DNA of 64,000 nucleotides from Synechococcus sp. UW105 (GCF_900473935.1 NZ_UCNN01000019.1:124001-188000), one strand, 5' to 3'; positions 16,849 through 26,508 are shown, counted from the first letter of the stretch. A program made the numbers and translations. The notes: generated from the letters alone by a model not told the origin.

Positions 16849-19167
16849 CTATTCGAGATACTCCACGTGCATGGTGTGAATTGATCCGTTGAACTTGAAC
16901 GGAGCACGTTCGTGGTAATCCAAGGAAACCGGCGACCCCAGTGCTTGGCCAACATCCAGGCAGTCATTAGCGGTGAACAGCACAGCTGCCACCCTTGGAA
17001 CAATGCCTTCGATCAGCTGTGTGCCATTGAGGGACACCTTGATCGAGAGCGGGCCCCTTGGATTGTCGTCGGTGTGCTGGGTCACGACCTCCAGCTTGTG
17101 TCTGCCAGCCGGCAGTGGCTGATCAGAGCGCAGCTTGGTGCGCTCAACGATGAACAGGTTGTATTCATAGGTGAGAATTCCTTCATCCATGTAGAGGGTG
17201 AGACCACCTGAATTGGCACCGAGTTTGTAGAGCACACCACTGGCATTCTCTGGTATTTCCATATCGATCACAACTTTGTTGTTCAGGCAACCAAGTCGTG
17301 GAGCACAGGGCTCGGGAATGCGGGTAATGGTGCCAGGCAACTCCCAGGATGTTGCTTCCGGGGCCACCTTCAGTTCTGGGTGGAAGATGATGGTCCAGAG
17401 TCCACCACCAATCGGCATATTTTTGTACTTCGCCGATTCCACCAGGAACAGATTCTTGAGCATCTGCAGCTTCTCTGGATACTCATTCGCGACGTTCTTG
17501 CTCTGACTGAAATCGTCGTCGAGGTTGTAGAGCTCCCAGTCGTCGGTGTCGGGTGACCAGGTGAGGATATCTGGGTCCACACCCTTCACCCAAGGTAGGC
17601 GTGGCCCCACGGCTCCAGCCATCCATCCATTGTGGTAGATGGATCGAGAGCCCATGATGTCGAAAAACTGGGTGTGAAGTTCACCCGGTGCATCCGGTGC
17701 ATTGAAGGCATAGGCAAAGCTGGTGCCGTGAATCGGATCCTGAGTGACACCATTCACCATCTTGGGTGGAGTGATTCCTACCAGCTCGTAGATCGTTGGC
17801 ACCAGATCGTTGCAGTGGTGGAACTGCGACCGCGGTTTGGGATCCGGCTTGATGCCCTTCGGCCATTTGATCGCCATCGGATTGCGAGTGCCGCCGAGGT
17901 AAGAGGCCATCAGCTTCATGCCTTGATAAGGCGTACTGCCAGCCCAGGCCCAGCCTGCGTGATACATGTTGTCCACGAGTGGGGAGCCAAGCGCATCCAG
18001 TCCACCTAATTCGTCGAGCACTTTGATGTGCTCATCGATCTCTGTGGCAATGGAGTTTTGCGCAAGCAGCTCAGAGATCGTGCCGTCCTGGCCTTCACCG
18101 GAGGAGCCGTTGTCTCCCCAGATGTAGACCACCAGGGTGTTGTCTTCGTATCCCAGTCGTTCAATTTCGGAGACGATACGACCAACCTGATGATCGGTGT
18201 GTTCAGCAAAGCCTGCCAGCACTTCCATCAAACGCGATTGGAAGGGCTTCTGGTGCTCGGGGATGGAATCCCAAGCTGCTAACCGGGGATGGCGGGGAGT
18301 GAGTTGGGCATTTTCGGGAATCCAGCCTTTGGCTTTGGCATTCTTGAAGGCACGCTCGCGGTAGGCGTCCCAGCCATCGTCGAACTTGCCTTTGTACTTA
18401 TCAGCCCATTCCTTGTTGACATGGTGCGGGCCATGCAGGGCTCCTGATGCCCAGTACATGTAGAAAGGCTTATCGGGGCGGAGCGCCTTGTGGGTTTGCA
18501 GCCAGTTGATGGCATCGTCGGCCAGGTCCTCACTGATGTGATAACCCTCCGCTGCCGTTTTAGGCGGCAATACCACCGTGGTGTTGCGCACCAGATGAGG
18601 CTCATATTGAGAGGCTTCACCGGCGAGGAAGCCGTAGAAGTATTCGAATCCCAGACCCGTTGGCCAGTTCTCAAAGGGACCTGCCGCCGTGGTTTCGTTG
18701 GAAGGTGTGTTGTGCCACTTCCCCCATGCCCCGGTTGCGTAGCCATAGTTGCGCAGGACGTCGGCCTGCAGTGCACAACTTTCTGGAATCCGACCTGAAT
18801 AACCGTCCCAGTCGTTGGCGAATTCACAGATCTGGCCATTGCCCACGAAGGTGTGGTTGCGACCGCAGAGCAGCGAGGAGCGCGTTGGTGAACACATCGC
18901 TGTGGTGTGGAAGCGATTGAAGCCCACGCCACCATCTTTGATTGATTGCAGAGCAGGGGCATGGATATCGCCTCCAAGACACTCCGGCAGTGCCGGGCCT
19001 GCATCATCGATCAGCACCACAAGGATGTTGGGTGCATCGTCAGGAAGCCTTTGGGGTTCTGGTAGCGGACTGTATGTCGACTCCTGCATCGTCGTTCCGG
19101 CCTTACTCCCCGATGGCTTGGGAGGAAACGGCAGGATGGAACCGTCAACGTGTTGGGTGCTGGTCAT
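16849..19167 (-). CDS. Arylsulfatase, formylglycine type
   Basis: About 772 residues. The sulfatase signature CSPTR (near residues 92-96) holds the Cys that a formylglycine-generating enzyme converts to the catalytic aldehyde. LIDDAG near 52-57 and WGDNGSSGEG further on supply Ca2+ ligands. The C-terminal 150 residues form an extra beta-rich domain. No clear signal peptide is seen; the N-terminus is polar and Pro-rich. The enzyme should hydrolyse sulfate esters, possibly for sulfate scavenging or remodelling of sulfated glycans. ATG 19167 is chosen; GTG 19176 would add three residues. Confidence 0.92.
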   Translation of the reverse strand: MTSTQHVDGSILPFPPKPSGSKAGTTMQESTYSPLPEPQRLPDDAPNILVVLIDDAGPALPECLGGDIHAPALQSIKDGGVGFNRFHTTAMCSPTRSSLLCGRNHTFVGNGQICEFANDWDGYSGRIPESCALQADVLRNYGYATGAWGKWHNTPSNETTAAGPFENWPTGLGFEYFYGFLAGEASQYEPHLVRNTTVVLPPKTAAEGYHISEDLADDAINWLQTHKALRPDKPFYMYWASGALHGPHHVNKEWADKYKGKFDDGWDAYRERAFKNAKAKGWIPENAQLTPRHPRLAAWDSIPEHQKPFQSRLMEVLAGFAEHTDHQVGRIVSEIERLGYEDNTLVVYIWGDNGSSGEGQDGTISELLAQNSIATEIDEHIKVLDELGGLDALGSPLVDNMYHAGWAWAGSTPYQGMKLMASYLGGTRNPMAIKWPKGIKPDPKPRSQFHHCNDLVPTIYELVGITPPKMVNGVTQDPIHGTSFAYAFNAPDAPGELHTQFFDIMGSRSIYHNGWMAGAVGPRLPWVKGVDPDILTWSPDTDDWELYNLDDDFSQSKNVANEYPEKLQMLKNLFLVESAKYKNMPIGGGLWTIIFHPELKVAPEATSWELPGTITRIPEPCAPRLGCLNNKVVIDMEIPENASGVLYKLGANSGGLTLYMDEGILTYEYNLFIVERTKLRSDQPLPAGRHKLEVVTQHTDDNPRGPLSIKVSLNGTQLIEGIVPRVAAVLFTANDCLDVGQALGSPVSLDYHERAPFKFNGSIHTMHVEYLE

Positions 19168-19445
19168 GCGCGACACCGCTGGGCAAAAAGTGCAACATCC
19201 TTCTGGTAGCCATGGCTGCTTGGCTCAAGCTCTTCGCTAGATCAAGGTTGCACGATTGGGACCTTTGTTCGGGCAAGGCTGGATCCAAGCCCCTGACGGT
19301 TGGATGTGCTGGAGAGGGAAACGCTCCCTTGGGCGGGCTTGACAAGCTGCATGGGCCAGCTCGAGTCCGGTTGCGGGGGGTCTGGTTCCATTTGTGCACA
19401 ACCTGCTAAGACTTTGCCCCGCTATCCGGTTGTGGCTGGTATGAA

Positions 19446-20516
19446 ATGCACAACTTTCAGGACCGTGTTGTGCGTAGCTTCCCCCTTCGCTTTTTGATTG
19501 CTGCAGGGGTGATCGGAGGCTTCTCACTTCTGTTCACAAGCGCGGCTTCAGCAGAGGCGCATGACAAGGTGCTGGAGAGAAACGTTGTTGATTTTGATTT
19601 CAGTCCACTGTTGATTGAGGAGCAACAGCTGGCCCAGGCCGCTGATGCCGGTCAGATCTCAGGTGGTGGGGATGACAGGGTGACGGTGTCGCCCGACGAA
19701 TCCAAGTCTGAGGAAGAAGGATCGCTGGCGAAGGCTGCACAGAACCCGATCGCCAGCCTGATCAGTTTGCCGATTCAGTGGAATGCAACCCCTTCCACGC
19801 AATGGGCTCCACGGCTTCCCATCCCCTCAGTGGATCCAACCCAGCCCGTGCGCTACGTGAAGGCGGAGCCCAATCAGACCCTGAATGTGGTCAATATTCA
19901 GCCGGTGATCCCTGTTCCAGTCAGCAACGGGTTGACGTTAGTCACACGCACGATTGTTCCTTTTATCTCTAAGCCCTGGGCGAACGGTTCTTCAATCCAG
20001 GCTCTCGGTGATATCAATCCGTCTGTGTTTTTTGTCCCCACGCTGAAAGGCAACCTCACAGTTGGCCTCGGGCCAACGCTGGTGATTCCCTCTGCAACGG
20101 ATAACCGGCTCAGTTCGAAGCGATGGAGTGGTGGGCCAAGTGGTGTGCTGGTCTATTCAAAAGGGCCTGTTGTGGCAGGTGGCCTGATCAATAATGTGTG
20201 GTCTTTTGCAGGTAGTGATGGCCAGGATGTGAGCACAATGTTGATCCAACCTTTCTTGAACTACAACTTGCCTAAAGGTTGGTATCTCACCAGCTCGCCA
20301 ATTATTACTGCGAACTGGAACAATCCAGACAATAAGGGCTGGACTGTGCCTGTTGGTGCAGGTTTTGGTCGTGTGTTTGTGATCGGTACCCAGCCTGTGA
20401 ATGCCTCGCTGAGCGCCTACTACAACGCTGTCAAACCTGAGATTAAGGGTCAGACGCTCTTGGGTGACTGGACGATTCGCGCACAAGTGCAATTCCTGTT
20501 CCCTGCAGGTGGTTAA
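19446..20516 (+). CDS. Outer-membrane channel-like protein ('neuromedin U' type)
   Basis: 356 residues with a signal peptide ending near SAASAEA, then an acidic low-complexity stretch (about 70-100). The block NPIASLISLPIQWN, followed by repeated amphipathic strands with LNVVNIQPVIPVPV and TRTIVPFISKPW, is typical of a bacterial family often mis-titled neuromedin U and related to outer-membrane transport barrels. The C-terminus ends in an aromatic/hydrophobic strand (AQVQFLFPAGG). Its stop overlaps that of the AraC gene in a shared TTAA. Substrate unknown. Confidence 0.7.
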   Translation: MHNFQDRVVRSFPLRFLIAAGVIGGFSLLFTSAASAEAHDKVLERNVVDFDFSPLLIEEQQLAQAADAGQISGGGDDRVTVSPDESKSEEEGSLAKAAQNPIASLISLPIQWNATPSTQWAPRLPIPSVDPTQPVRYVKAEPNQTLNVVNIQPVIPVPVSNGLTLVTRTIVPFISKPWANGSSIQALGDINPSVFFVPTLKGNLTVGLGPTLVIPSATDNRLSSKRWSGGPSGVLVYSKGPVVAGGLINNVWSFAGSDGQDVSTMLIQPFLNYNLPKGWYLTSSPIITANWNNPDNKGWTVPVGAGFGRVFVIGTQPVNASLSAYYNAVKPEIKGQTLLGDWTIRAQVQFLFPAGG

Positions 20517-21553
20517 GCCACAGACTTAAGCAGGGTTGTACGAGGGCTCTCTTCAAACTGCTGTTGGTAAGCCCTGGCGAAATGTCCACGGCTGCGAAAG
20601 CCGAAATACTCGGCCACTTCGCATACCTGATTCAGCTCAGCCCTTTGGCGTGCTTGTTCTGATCGCAGCAAGTGATGCACTTGTTGGAGTCTGATGATGC
20701 GCAGCAGCTCCATCGGCCCGCAGCCGAAATTCTCCTTGCTACCGAGGATGAGAGTGCGTCGCGAGGTGAACAGCTGCTGACACACCTGATCAAGGGTGAG
20801 GGGTGTGTTGCTATGGGTGATTCCCCAAGACACCATTTCTTGAACTAATTGGTCACGAGCTGAAAGTTCAAAAGGAACAAACTGTTTGGTATTGCTTTGC
20901 AGGCAGCTCAGAATGCTGACCAGGATTGTTTGGGCGGCAAGTCTGCTTTTCTGTGCTGTCGATGGTGGATTTTGGAAAATCTGGCAGAGATGATTGCTCA
21001 GGGTTTGATGCAATTTTTGATCAAGTTGCATGCAGTTGCTCAGCATCAAATGATCAAGCAGGTGCTCTTGGCCGACCCGAGTCAGAAAGGTGTTGAAACG
21101 GTGGCAGGAGGTGATGGCCAGGATGCTTGTTGATCCGGCGCTGAGCTGGAAGTGCGCTTCTTGCAGGTTCTGCTTGAAGCCGTAAAGAGAAAATTGTTGG
21201 AAGGGCTGACATTGCACCCGGTGATCGTCACTGTTCCCCGTCACCTCAAGGCAGAAGCTGGTGGTGTCCTTTCCTCGCTCACCCGTGAGCAGTAGCACCT
21301 TGTTGGTCGTCAGCCTGAGCAAACTCATCCCCTGCAGCTGCACCAGGGTGAAGCGACCCACGAGTGCCCCAGGTGTGAGCTGGACAATGCTGAAGTCTTT
21401 ACCGATCCGTTGAAAGCAACGGGAGAGATCACAAGCGCTGAAAAAAGGAACGTCCCAGCTGCACAGGCTGGGTGGGACCTGTTGAGAAGGGAGAGAACCG
21501 CCTTGTTTTGCGATGGCAGGGACGGTCGATGCGATTCGGGTGTCCAAGGACAT
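20513..21553 (-). CDS. AraC-family transcriptional regulator
   Basis: 346 residues. The C-terminal 100 residues hold a double helix-turn-helix of the AraC/XylS type (LTLDQVCQQLFTSRRTL, then CEVAEYFGFRSRGHFARAYQQQFEESP). The N-terminal part is likely an effector-sensing or dimerisation domain of unknown ligand. It is convergent with the channel-like gene, sharing 4 bp at the stops, and divergent from the sulfotransferase gene. It may regulate either neighbour. Confidence 0.87.
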   Translation of the reverse strand: MSLDTRIASTVPAIAKQGGSLPSQQVPPSLCSWDVPFFSACDLSRCFQRIGKDFSIVQLTPGALVGRFTLVQLQGMSLLRLTTNKVLLLTGERGKDTTSFCLEVTGNSDDHRVQCQPFQQFSLYGFKQNLQEAHFQLSAGSTSILAITSCHRFNTFLTRVGQEHLLDHLMLSNCMQLDQKLHQTLSNHLCQIFQNPPSTAQKSRLAAQTILVSILSCLQSNTKQFVPFELSARDQLVQEMVSWGITHSNTPLTLDQVCQQLFTSRRTLILGSKENFGCGPMELLRIIRLQQVHHLLRSEQARQRAELNQVCEVAEYFGFRSRGHFARAYQQQFEESPRTTLLKSVA

Positions 21554-21656
21554 GCCCAGCTTGTTCTGTTCGCTCAGCCATGCAATTTATGGGTAAAATC
21601 CTCTCAGCGCATAAAATGTGGTTATTCCAAGGCGTTTATACACATTTTCGGTCGTG

Positions 21657-22754
21657 ATGGATCGCCTTGTCGCTGGAGGCTTCCTGCGGCCGGGTACAGC
21701 CTTGAAATCCTTGCGCAATGGTCGTGTTCGTTGGAACCGCCTCCCGGTCGCGATCAATCTTGTTCTGCCCGGTGTGCTCCTGGAGCCTCTGGCCTGGTTG
21801 CAGCAGCTGCTGCTAGCCCATCGTTGTCGATCCCTGCGGTTGCCAGATAATCCAGTGGTGATTGTGGGCCATTGGCGCAGCGGCACCACCTTTTTGCATC
21901 AACTCCTGGCTGCGGATCCAGGCGTTGCCACCGCTCGCAACAGTCTCACGGTTGCCCCCCAGGTGGCTGTGCTGCTGAAGCCTGTGCTGATACCACTCTT
22001 GCAACGGTTGATGACGCGCACCCGTCCGATCGATGCGGTGCCATGGTCAGCACAGGATCCCCAGGAGGATGAGATTGGCTTGGTTCGTCTCACGCCTGAT
22101 ACCAACATGGCTGGCGTGGCCTTCCCCTGGCACTACCTGCATCATTTTCGACGTTGTGTGCTCTCCTCTACGCCCGATTTTGAGCGCAAGCTGGTGCATT
22201 TCACCCGCCTGACTTGGCTCCATGACGGCACCGATAAGCACACGCTTCTGATCAAAAATCCCGCTCATACTGCGAGAGTTGCGCTGTTGCTGCGTCTGTT
22301 TCCGCGGGCTCGTTTTGTCTTTCTGAAGCGGGAGCCGATCGATACGATCCGCTCACTGGTTCAGGTGAAGCAGTCACTCGGCAATCTTGTTGGTTTGCAG
22401 GCGCCTCTTGATGACCTCACTCAAGTTGAGGAAACGGCGGAAGCCTATCGCTGCTTACTGAATGCTTTTGATGCGGCACGCCCCTTGATCCCCCCAGGGC
22501 AATTGCTGGAAGTGCCTTATGACGCGCTGGTGACAGATCCTTTCTCGACGGTGCAGCGGATTTACAGCGAATTGAACCTCCCGGGTTGGGACCAAGCCCG
22601 AGATCCGATCGCTCGCAGGGTTGCTGCGGCGTCGGATTACCGGGCTCGACCCGTCACGTTGGCCCCATTGGCTGAGGAGCGTTTGCAGCTGCTGACGCTG
22701 TCGTTGGATGAGGGAGACGTTACTGGCCAAACGCCACCTGACAGGCGGCATTGA
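21657..22754 (+). CDS. Sulfotransferase family protein
   Basis: About 365 residues from ATG 21657; an upstream GTG at 21618 is possible. The 5'-PSB loop GHWRSGTTFLHQLL (about 71-84) and the later 3'-PB-like block ARFVFLKREPIDTIRSL identify a PAPS-dependent sulfotransferase. It would move sulfate from PAPS to a hydroxyl of a glycan, lipid or small molecule. A hydrophobic stretch near residues 32-55 may associate with membrane. Its last 35 bp overlap the convergent gene for the Arg/Ser-rich protein. With the nearby sulfatase it suggests sulfated surface compounds (inference). Confidence 0.85.
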   Translation: MDRLVAGGFLRPGTALKSLRNGRVRWNRLPVAINLVLPGVLLEPLAWLQQLLLAHRCRSLRLPDNPVVIVGHWRSGTTFLHQLLAADPGVATARNSLTVAPQVAVLLKPVLIPLLQRLMTRTRPIDAVPWSAQDPQEDEIGLVRLTPDTNMAGVAFPWHYLHHFRRCVLSSTPDFERKLVHFTRLTWLHDGTDKHTLLIKNPAHTARVALLLRLFPRARFVFLKREPIDTIRSLVQVKQSLGNLVGLQAPLDDLTQVEETAEAYRCLLNAFDAARPLIPPGQLLEVPYDALVTDPFSTVQRIYSELNLPGWDQARDPIARRVAAASDYRARPVTLAPLAEERLQLLTLSLDEGDVTGQTPPDRRH

Positions 22755-23769
22755 GCAGTTGCGCTTCATTGGCATCCTGTGGACTGCCTCCGTTGAGGCT
22801 GCCCTGTTGGCAGTTGGCGCTGTAGCGAACGGTGTCGTAGCCGTTATCGGCTTCGAATGTGATCACATCGCCACTGGCGGTGACGCTGGGGTAATAGAGG
22901 GAATAATCGGAGTCGGGAACAACGATGTAGCTCACCTCATTGCTCTGGGCAGAGTTCACCAGGTTGTTGATCACACCGAAGGTGGCCATGCTGGCCAGTC
23001 CCCAGGCGGCAGCCCTTCCGGGGTACCAGCCCCAGTTGTTCCAGGTCGACCCGCCGTACCAGCCGTGGTTCCAGGGGCGGTTGTTGGACCAACCATTGTT
23101 GCTGTACCAGCCTCGGCCGTACCGATCCCAGTTGTTGGCAGCTTTTCTGTAGGAGTCATTGCGGGTGTTGACTCGATCAGTCCTGTTGTTCTGCCGGGTG
23201 TTGGTGCGGTTGCTGCGTCCGTCCTGCCGGGTGTTGATCGCATTGTTGCGATCCGTTTGGCGGGTGTTACGCGTGCCTTGGCGGTTGGTTTGGCGGCTTC
23301 CCTGGTTCGATTGGCGCGTGCTGCGTGTGCTTTGGCGGTTGGTCTGTCGGGTGCCTTGGTTGGATTGGCGCGTGCTCTGCCGGGTACTGCGGTTTGCTCC
23401 CGCAGTTCGTGAACCACTGCTGCGCGAACCACTGCTGCGCGAACCACTGCTGCGCGATCCACTGCGACGGGACCCACTGCCGCTGTAGGAGCTGAAGCCT
23501 GTGCGGCCACCGCTGCCTCGAGAACTTCGGGCTCCAGAACTGCGGGAGCCTCCTGCTCTTGAACCTCCACCTCTGGAGCCCCCGCCTCCACGGCTTCTGC
23601 CTCCACGTGATCCGCCGCCGCCGCCTCGGCGTTGGGCCAGTTCAATCTCAGAGGTTGGGCCTGTGGGGGCTTCCACGCTGGTGGCCATCACGGCCACTGC
23701 CGCAGTGGGTTGGAGGCTCAGGATCAGGCTGAGGATCCCGGCAAGCGGGGTTGCGTGCTGTTTGTTCAT
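22720..23769 (-). CDS. Secreted Arg/Ser/Gly-rich low-complexity protein
   Basis: 349 residues from ATG 23769, which overlaps the stop of the upstream gene as ATGA. The signal peptide ends near TAAVAVMA. Then comes a Gly/Ser/Arg-rich part (GGSRGGRSRGGGG), a run of SRSSG repeats, and a long Asn/Thr/Arg/Gln repeat (RQTNRQ, NTRQ). The last 130 residues are Trp/Tyr-rich and end in a folded-looking domain with Cys. Net charge is strongly positive. It might bind nucleic acid, polyanionic (sulfated) glycans or the cell envelope; this is inference. The C-terminal coding end overlaps the sulfotransferase gene. Confidence 0.75.
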   Translation of the reverse strand: MNKQHATPLAGILSLILSLQPTAAVAVMATSVEAPTGPTSEIELAQRRGGGGGSRGGRSRGGGGSRGGGSRAGGSRSSGARSSRGSGGRTGFSSYSGSGSRRSGSRSSGSRSSGSRSSGSRTAGANRSTRQSTRQSNQGTRQTNRQSTRSTRQSNQGSRQTNRQGTRNTRQTDRNNAINTRQDGRSNRTNTRQNNRTDRVNTRNDSYRKAANNWDRYGRGWYSNNGWSNNRPWNHGWYGGSTWNNWGWYPGRAAAWGLASMATFGVINNLVNSAQSNEVSYIVVPDSDYSLYYPSVTASGDVITFEADNGYDTVRYSANCQQGSLNGGSPQDANEAQLLNAACQVAFGQ

Positions 23770-24278
23770 CGCTTCAAGATCTCCAGCAGTCGGGTGCAGC
23801 CCTCGTCGAAGCAGGCCACGTCTACGCGGCCGTTGCGACCGAAAGCCATGCCCACCTGGGTGCGTCCCTGCATGGCATCGCCGCTGTTCACCAGCACATC
23901 GGCCAGAAAGGTGGGGTTGTTGACACAGAAGGCTCGCTTGTTGAAGCAGAGCTCCTGGGTCTTGAAATTGATCGTGGCGCTCTTCACCGAATTCCAAGGT
24001 GTTCCGGCTTGACGGCCCTCGATGCGCACATAGGGGTTGTCGATGACGCGGTAGGCCACCGAGCGACCACCAAAGCGGTGGTGATACTCAGTGGTGTCGT
24101 TCACGTTGAGTGCTGTCACCGTGCAGGCGAAGGGTTGGGCCTCAGTGGACGTACTGCAGGTGGTTTTGAGGGTGTAGAGCTCTTCGGCCTGCAGGGGTGG
24201 CGTCTGCCACAAGCTGCCCAAGGTGAGCAGACCCAGCAGTAACCGGCACCGTTGTGGTGTGGTCATGGGCTTGAGCAT
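23766..24278 (-). CDS. Small secreted protein coupled to the Arg/Ser-rich gene
   Basis: 170 residues with a signal peptide ending near PLQAEE and six Cys in the mature part, in line with disulfides in the periplasm. No family is recognised. Its TGA overlaps the next gene's ATG (ATGA), so the two are translationally coupled. The two products may act together at the cell surface (inference). Confidence 0.7.
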   Translation of the reverse strand: MLKPMTTPQRCRLLLGLLTLGSLWQTPPLQAEELYTLKTTCSTSTEAQPFACTVTALNVNDTTEYHHRFGGRSVAYRVIDNPYVRIEGRQAGTPWNSVKSATINFKTQELCFNKRAFCVNNPTFLADVLVNSGDAMQGRTQVGMAFGRNGRVDVACFDEGCTRLLEILKR

Positions 24279-24348
24279 TCGTGCAAAGAGGGAGGGCTCT
24301 GTGCCTCCGTTCTTGCAAGATGGCCACAGCCTTGAATGGCGTCAGCAC

Positions 24349-24618
24349 ATGAGCACGGATGGGAGCAAAGACCGGCGTGAGCGTCTCCATGAGTTGTTGC
24401 TCGCACTGATCGCTCAGCAGGGCGACCTGGAACTGATGGATGCCGATGGCCCCGCCGGGTTCAGCGTGAGCGGTGGTGGTGAAGGTGCAGCGGACGCTGC
24501 TCGTTGGTTGGATCGGAACCGTCGGCTGTTGCAGCGTTACCAGGCGATGGTGCGCACGGCGGTCACCCTTGATGCCCTGTTGGATGCCGAGAACGCACCC
24601 GGAGCAGACGTGAGCTGA
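24349..24618 (+). CDS. Small conserved-looking hypothetical protein
   Basis: 89 residues from ATG 24349: a charged N-terminal helix (KDRRERLHELLLALIAQQGDLELMD), a Gly-rich turn (FSVSGGGEG) and a second helix (ARWLDRNRRLLQRYQAMVRTAV). No signal peptide. It precedes the DUF3764 gene by about 41 bp on the same strand. I do not know a function. Confidence 0.6.
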   Translation: MSTDGSKDRRERLHELLLALIAQQGDLELMDADGPAGFSVSGGGEGAADAARWLDRNRRLLQRYQAMVRTAVTLDALLDAENAPGADVS

Positions 24619-24659
24619 AAAGGTTGGTTCTTGGTGGTAGTTTTCGCCAAAAATTTCCC

Positions 24660-24923
24660 ATGGTTGAAACGCACGTTCTCACCTTCACAATCACCACAAG
24701 CTTCAGTGAGTGGGCGGCCACCTACGACGCCTCCAAGCCCCTTCAGAAGGTGGCCGGAATTACGTCGTTGTATCGCGGTGTGAGCAAAGACGATCCCACC
24801 AAAGTCTGCGCCGTGATGCAGGCCGAATCGGGGGTGATGGAGGCGTTCATTGCCGACAATGCGGAGATGATTGCCTCGTCAGGGCATGTGCTGGAGAGCA
24901 CCGTCAGTCAGGTGTTTGTCTGA
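24660..24923 (+). CDS. DUF3764 family protein
   Basis: 87 residues from ATG 24660 (MVETHVLTFTITTSFSEWA). The pattern of a beta strand, a helix with W--TYD, then GITSLYRGVSKDDPTKVCAVMQAESG matches DUF3764, a small cyanobacterial ferredoxin-like fold family of unknown role. The upstream in-frame GTG at 24624 adds a non-conserved leader and is less likely. Confidence 0.75.
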   Translation: MVETHVLTFTITTSFSEWAATYDASKPLQKVAGITSLYRGVSKDDPTKVCAVMQAESGVMEAFIADNAEMIASSGHVLESTVSQVFV

Positions 24924-24939
24924 GCTTGTGGGTGAGGGT

Positions 24940-26508
24940 TCAGAGTTCCTCTTGATGTAGCAGCTGCTGCTCTGAGCCGATGATCAGGAGCAACAAGCTA
25001 AGGGCGAGTAGCAGGCCAGTGAAGGCGGCCACCACGAGCATCGTGGCCGCCATCCCTTGGCTGTATGCCTCTCGCATCACGCGGAGCACAGGCTCAACCT
25101 GGAGGCCTTCTATGTGGATCGGGCTGTTTCTGAGAAAAAGGCGCACCTGTTGATCGAGGTTGGGAATCTGATCAACGCTCAGCCCTGCCAGCTGCAGGTG
25201 GGTGACCAGATCGTTGAATCCGAATCCGCTCACCATCGTGCCGCTTACGGCCAGCCCGAAGGCGAAGCCGAGTTGGCCGCTGGTGGTGCGGAAGGCCAGC
25301 ACTGAGCCTAAGCAGTTGTTGGGCGCTTCCTGCACGAACAGGGCGGACTGGGGAACTGCCACAAAGGCAAGGCCGATGCCCGCCAGGGTGAGGGCAGGGA
25401 GCAGCTGCCAGTAGGGCGTTTGCACCTGCACGATCGCGAGGAGGGCGAGCCCAAGGGTGAGGGCGAGGCTGCCCCAGCCCATCAGCACAAGGGTGCGCCG
25501 ACCCGGGGCCATCCATCGGCCCGCCAGGATGCCGCCAACTCCAAAGCAGAGCAGAAACGGCAGTTGGCCAAGGGCCACCGCGCTGGTGCTGTAGCCCTGC
25601 ACGAGTTGCCAGAAGTTGCTGGTTTGCAGTTGCAGCACCGCTTGAGCCACATTCCAGCCGATCCCATTTACCACAGCTGCGGCAAAGAAACCGCGTAGAT
25701 AAAGCCGTGGGGGAAAGATGGGCATGCGGCAGCGCCGTTCGATCGCAATGTGCACGGCGAAGAGCAGCATCCCGAGTGCGGTGGGAAGCCAGAAGCTGAT
25801 GCTGCGTAAGCCGGGAGTGGCGTGGTTGATGCCGTACAAAAACAGCACGACGGCCGAGCCAATCGTGATCAGGCCGGCGCGGTCGGCACGCAGTGTGCGG
25901 TTGGCGGGGATCGACGGCAGCAGTAACGGGAGCAGCGGCAGGCTCACCAAGCAGATCAGGGGCACCAGTGCCATGGCCAGCCGCCAGTGCATCACCGCCA
26001 TCCAGCCGCCAATCAGTGAGCCGCTGATGAATCCCACCACGATCAGCAGATTCCAGAGGCCCAGCGCAGCGCTCACTTGCCCCGGCTTGCTCACAGCACG
26101 CACGCTGGCAAAGGTGCCGGTGAGCACCGATCCCAGGGCGATGCCGGTGAGGGCCCGGCCCAGGAGAAAGACATCGGCCGCGGGAGCCAGCATCGAGAGC
26201 AGATTGCCAACCAGTGCCAGCAGCAGGGACGCCGCCAGCACTCGCCGGCGCCCGTAGCGATCTCCGAGAAAGCCCATCACGAGAACCGTGGCGGCTTGGG
26301 CCAGGGTCGACACGCTGGCGGCTAGCGCCAGCGTGGGACCCTCCATCTGCATAGCGGCGCTGGCCTTCACCAGAGCGATGTTGGCCACGCTGGGATCGAT
26401 CAGCTGCAAGCTGGCCAGGATTCCTAAATAGGACACAGCCAGGGGCGAGCTGCCGTTTTGGCGGAGGAGTGAGCGGCGCATCGCAGAGTGAGGCGATTGT
26501 CTATCCAA
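24940..26508 (-). CDS. MFS transporter, DHA2 (EmrB/QacA) type
   Basis: 522 residues with about 14 hydrophobic helices. Motif A between helices 2 and 3 (GFLGDRYGRRR) and the antiporter-type motif in helix 5 (IVVGFISGSLIGG) place it among drug:H+ antiporters with 14 spans. It likely exports amphiphilic compounds across the inner membrane. It is divergent from the chitinase gene with 246 bp between starts. The substrate is not predictable. Confidence 0.87.
   Translation of the reverse strand: MDRQSPHSAMRRSLLRQNGSSPLAVSYLGILASLQLIDPSVANIALVKASAAMQMEGPTLALAASVSTLAQAATVLVMGFLGDRYGRRRVLAASLLLALVGNLLSMLAPAADVFLLGRALTGIALGSVLTGTFASVRAVSKPGQVSAALGLWNLLIVVGFISGSLIGGWMAVMHWRLAMALVPLICLVSLPLLPLLLPSIPANRTLRADRAGLITIGSAVVLFLYGINHATPGLRSISFWLPTALGMLLFAVHIAIERRCRMPIFPPRLYLRGFFAAAVVNGIGWNVAQAVLQLQTSNFWQLVQGYSTSAVALGQLPFLLCFGVGGILAGRWMAPGRRTLVLMGWGSLALTLGLALLAIVQVQTPYWQLLPALTLAGIGLAFVAVPQSALFVQEAPNNCLGSVLAFRTTSGQLGFAFGLAVSGTMVSGFGFNDLVTHLQLAGLSVDQIPNLDQQVRLFLRNSPIHIEGLQVEPVLRVMREAYSQGMAATMLVVAAFTGLLLALSLLLLIIGSEQQLLHQEEL

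Noticed and set aside
23770-23997. Longer N-terminus of the Arg/Ser-rich protein
   Set aside because: It overlaps the upstream secreted protein gene; ATG 23769 gives a signal peptide and an ATGA coupling.
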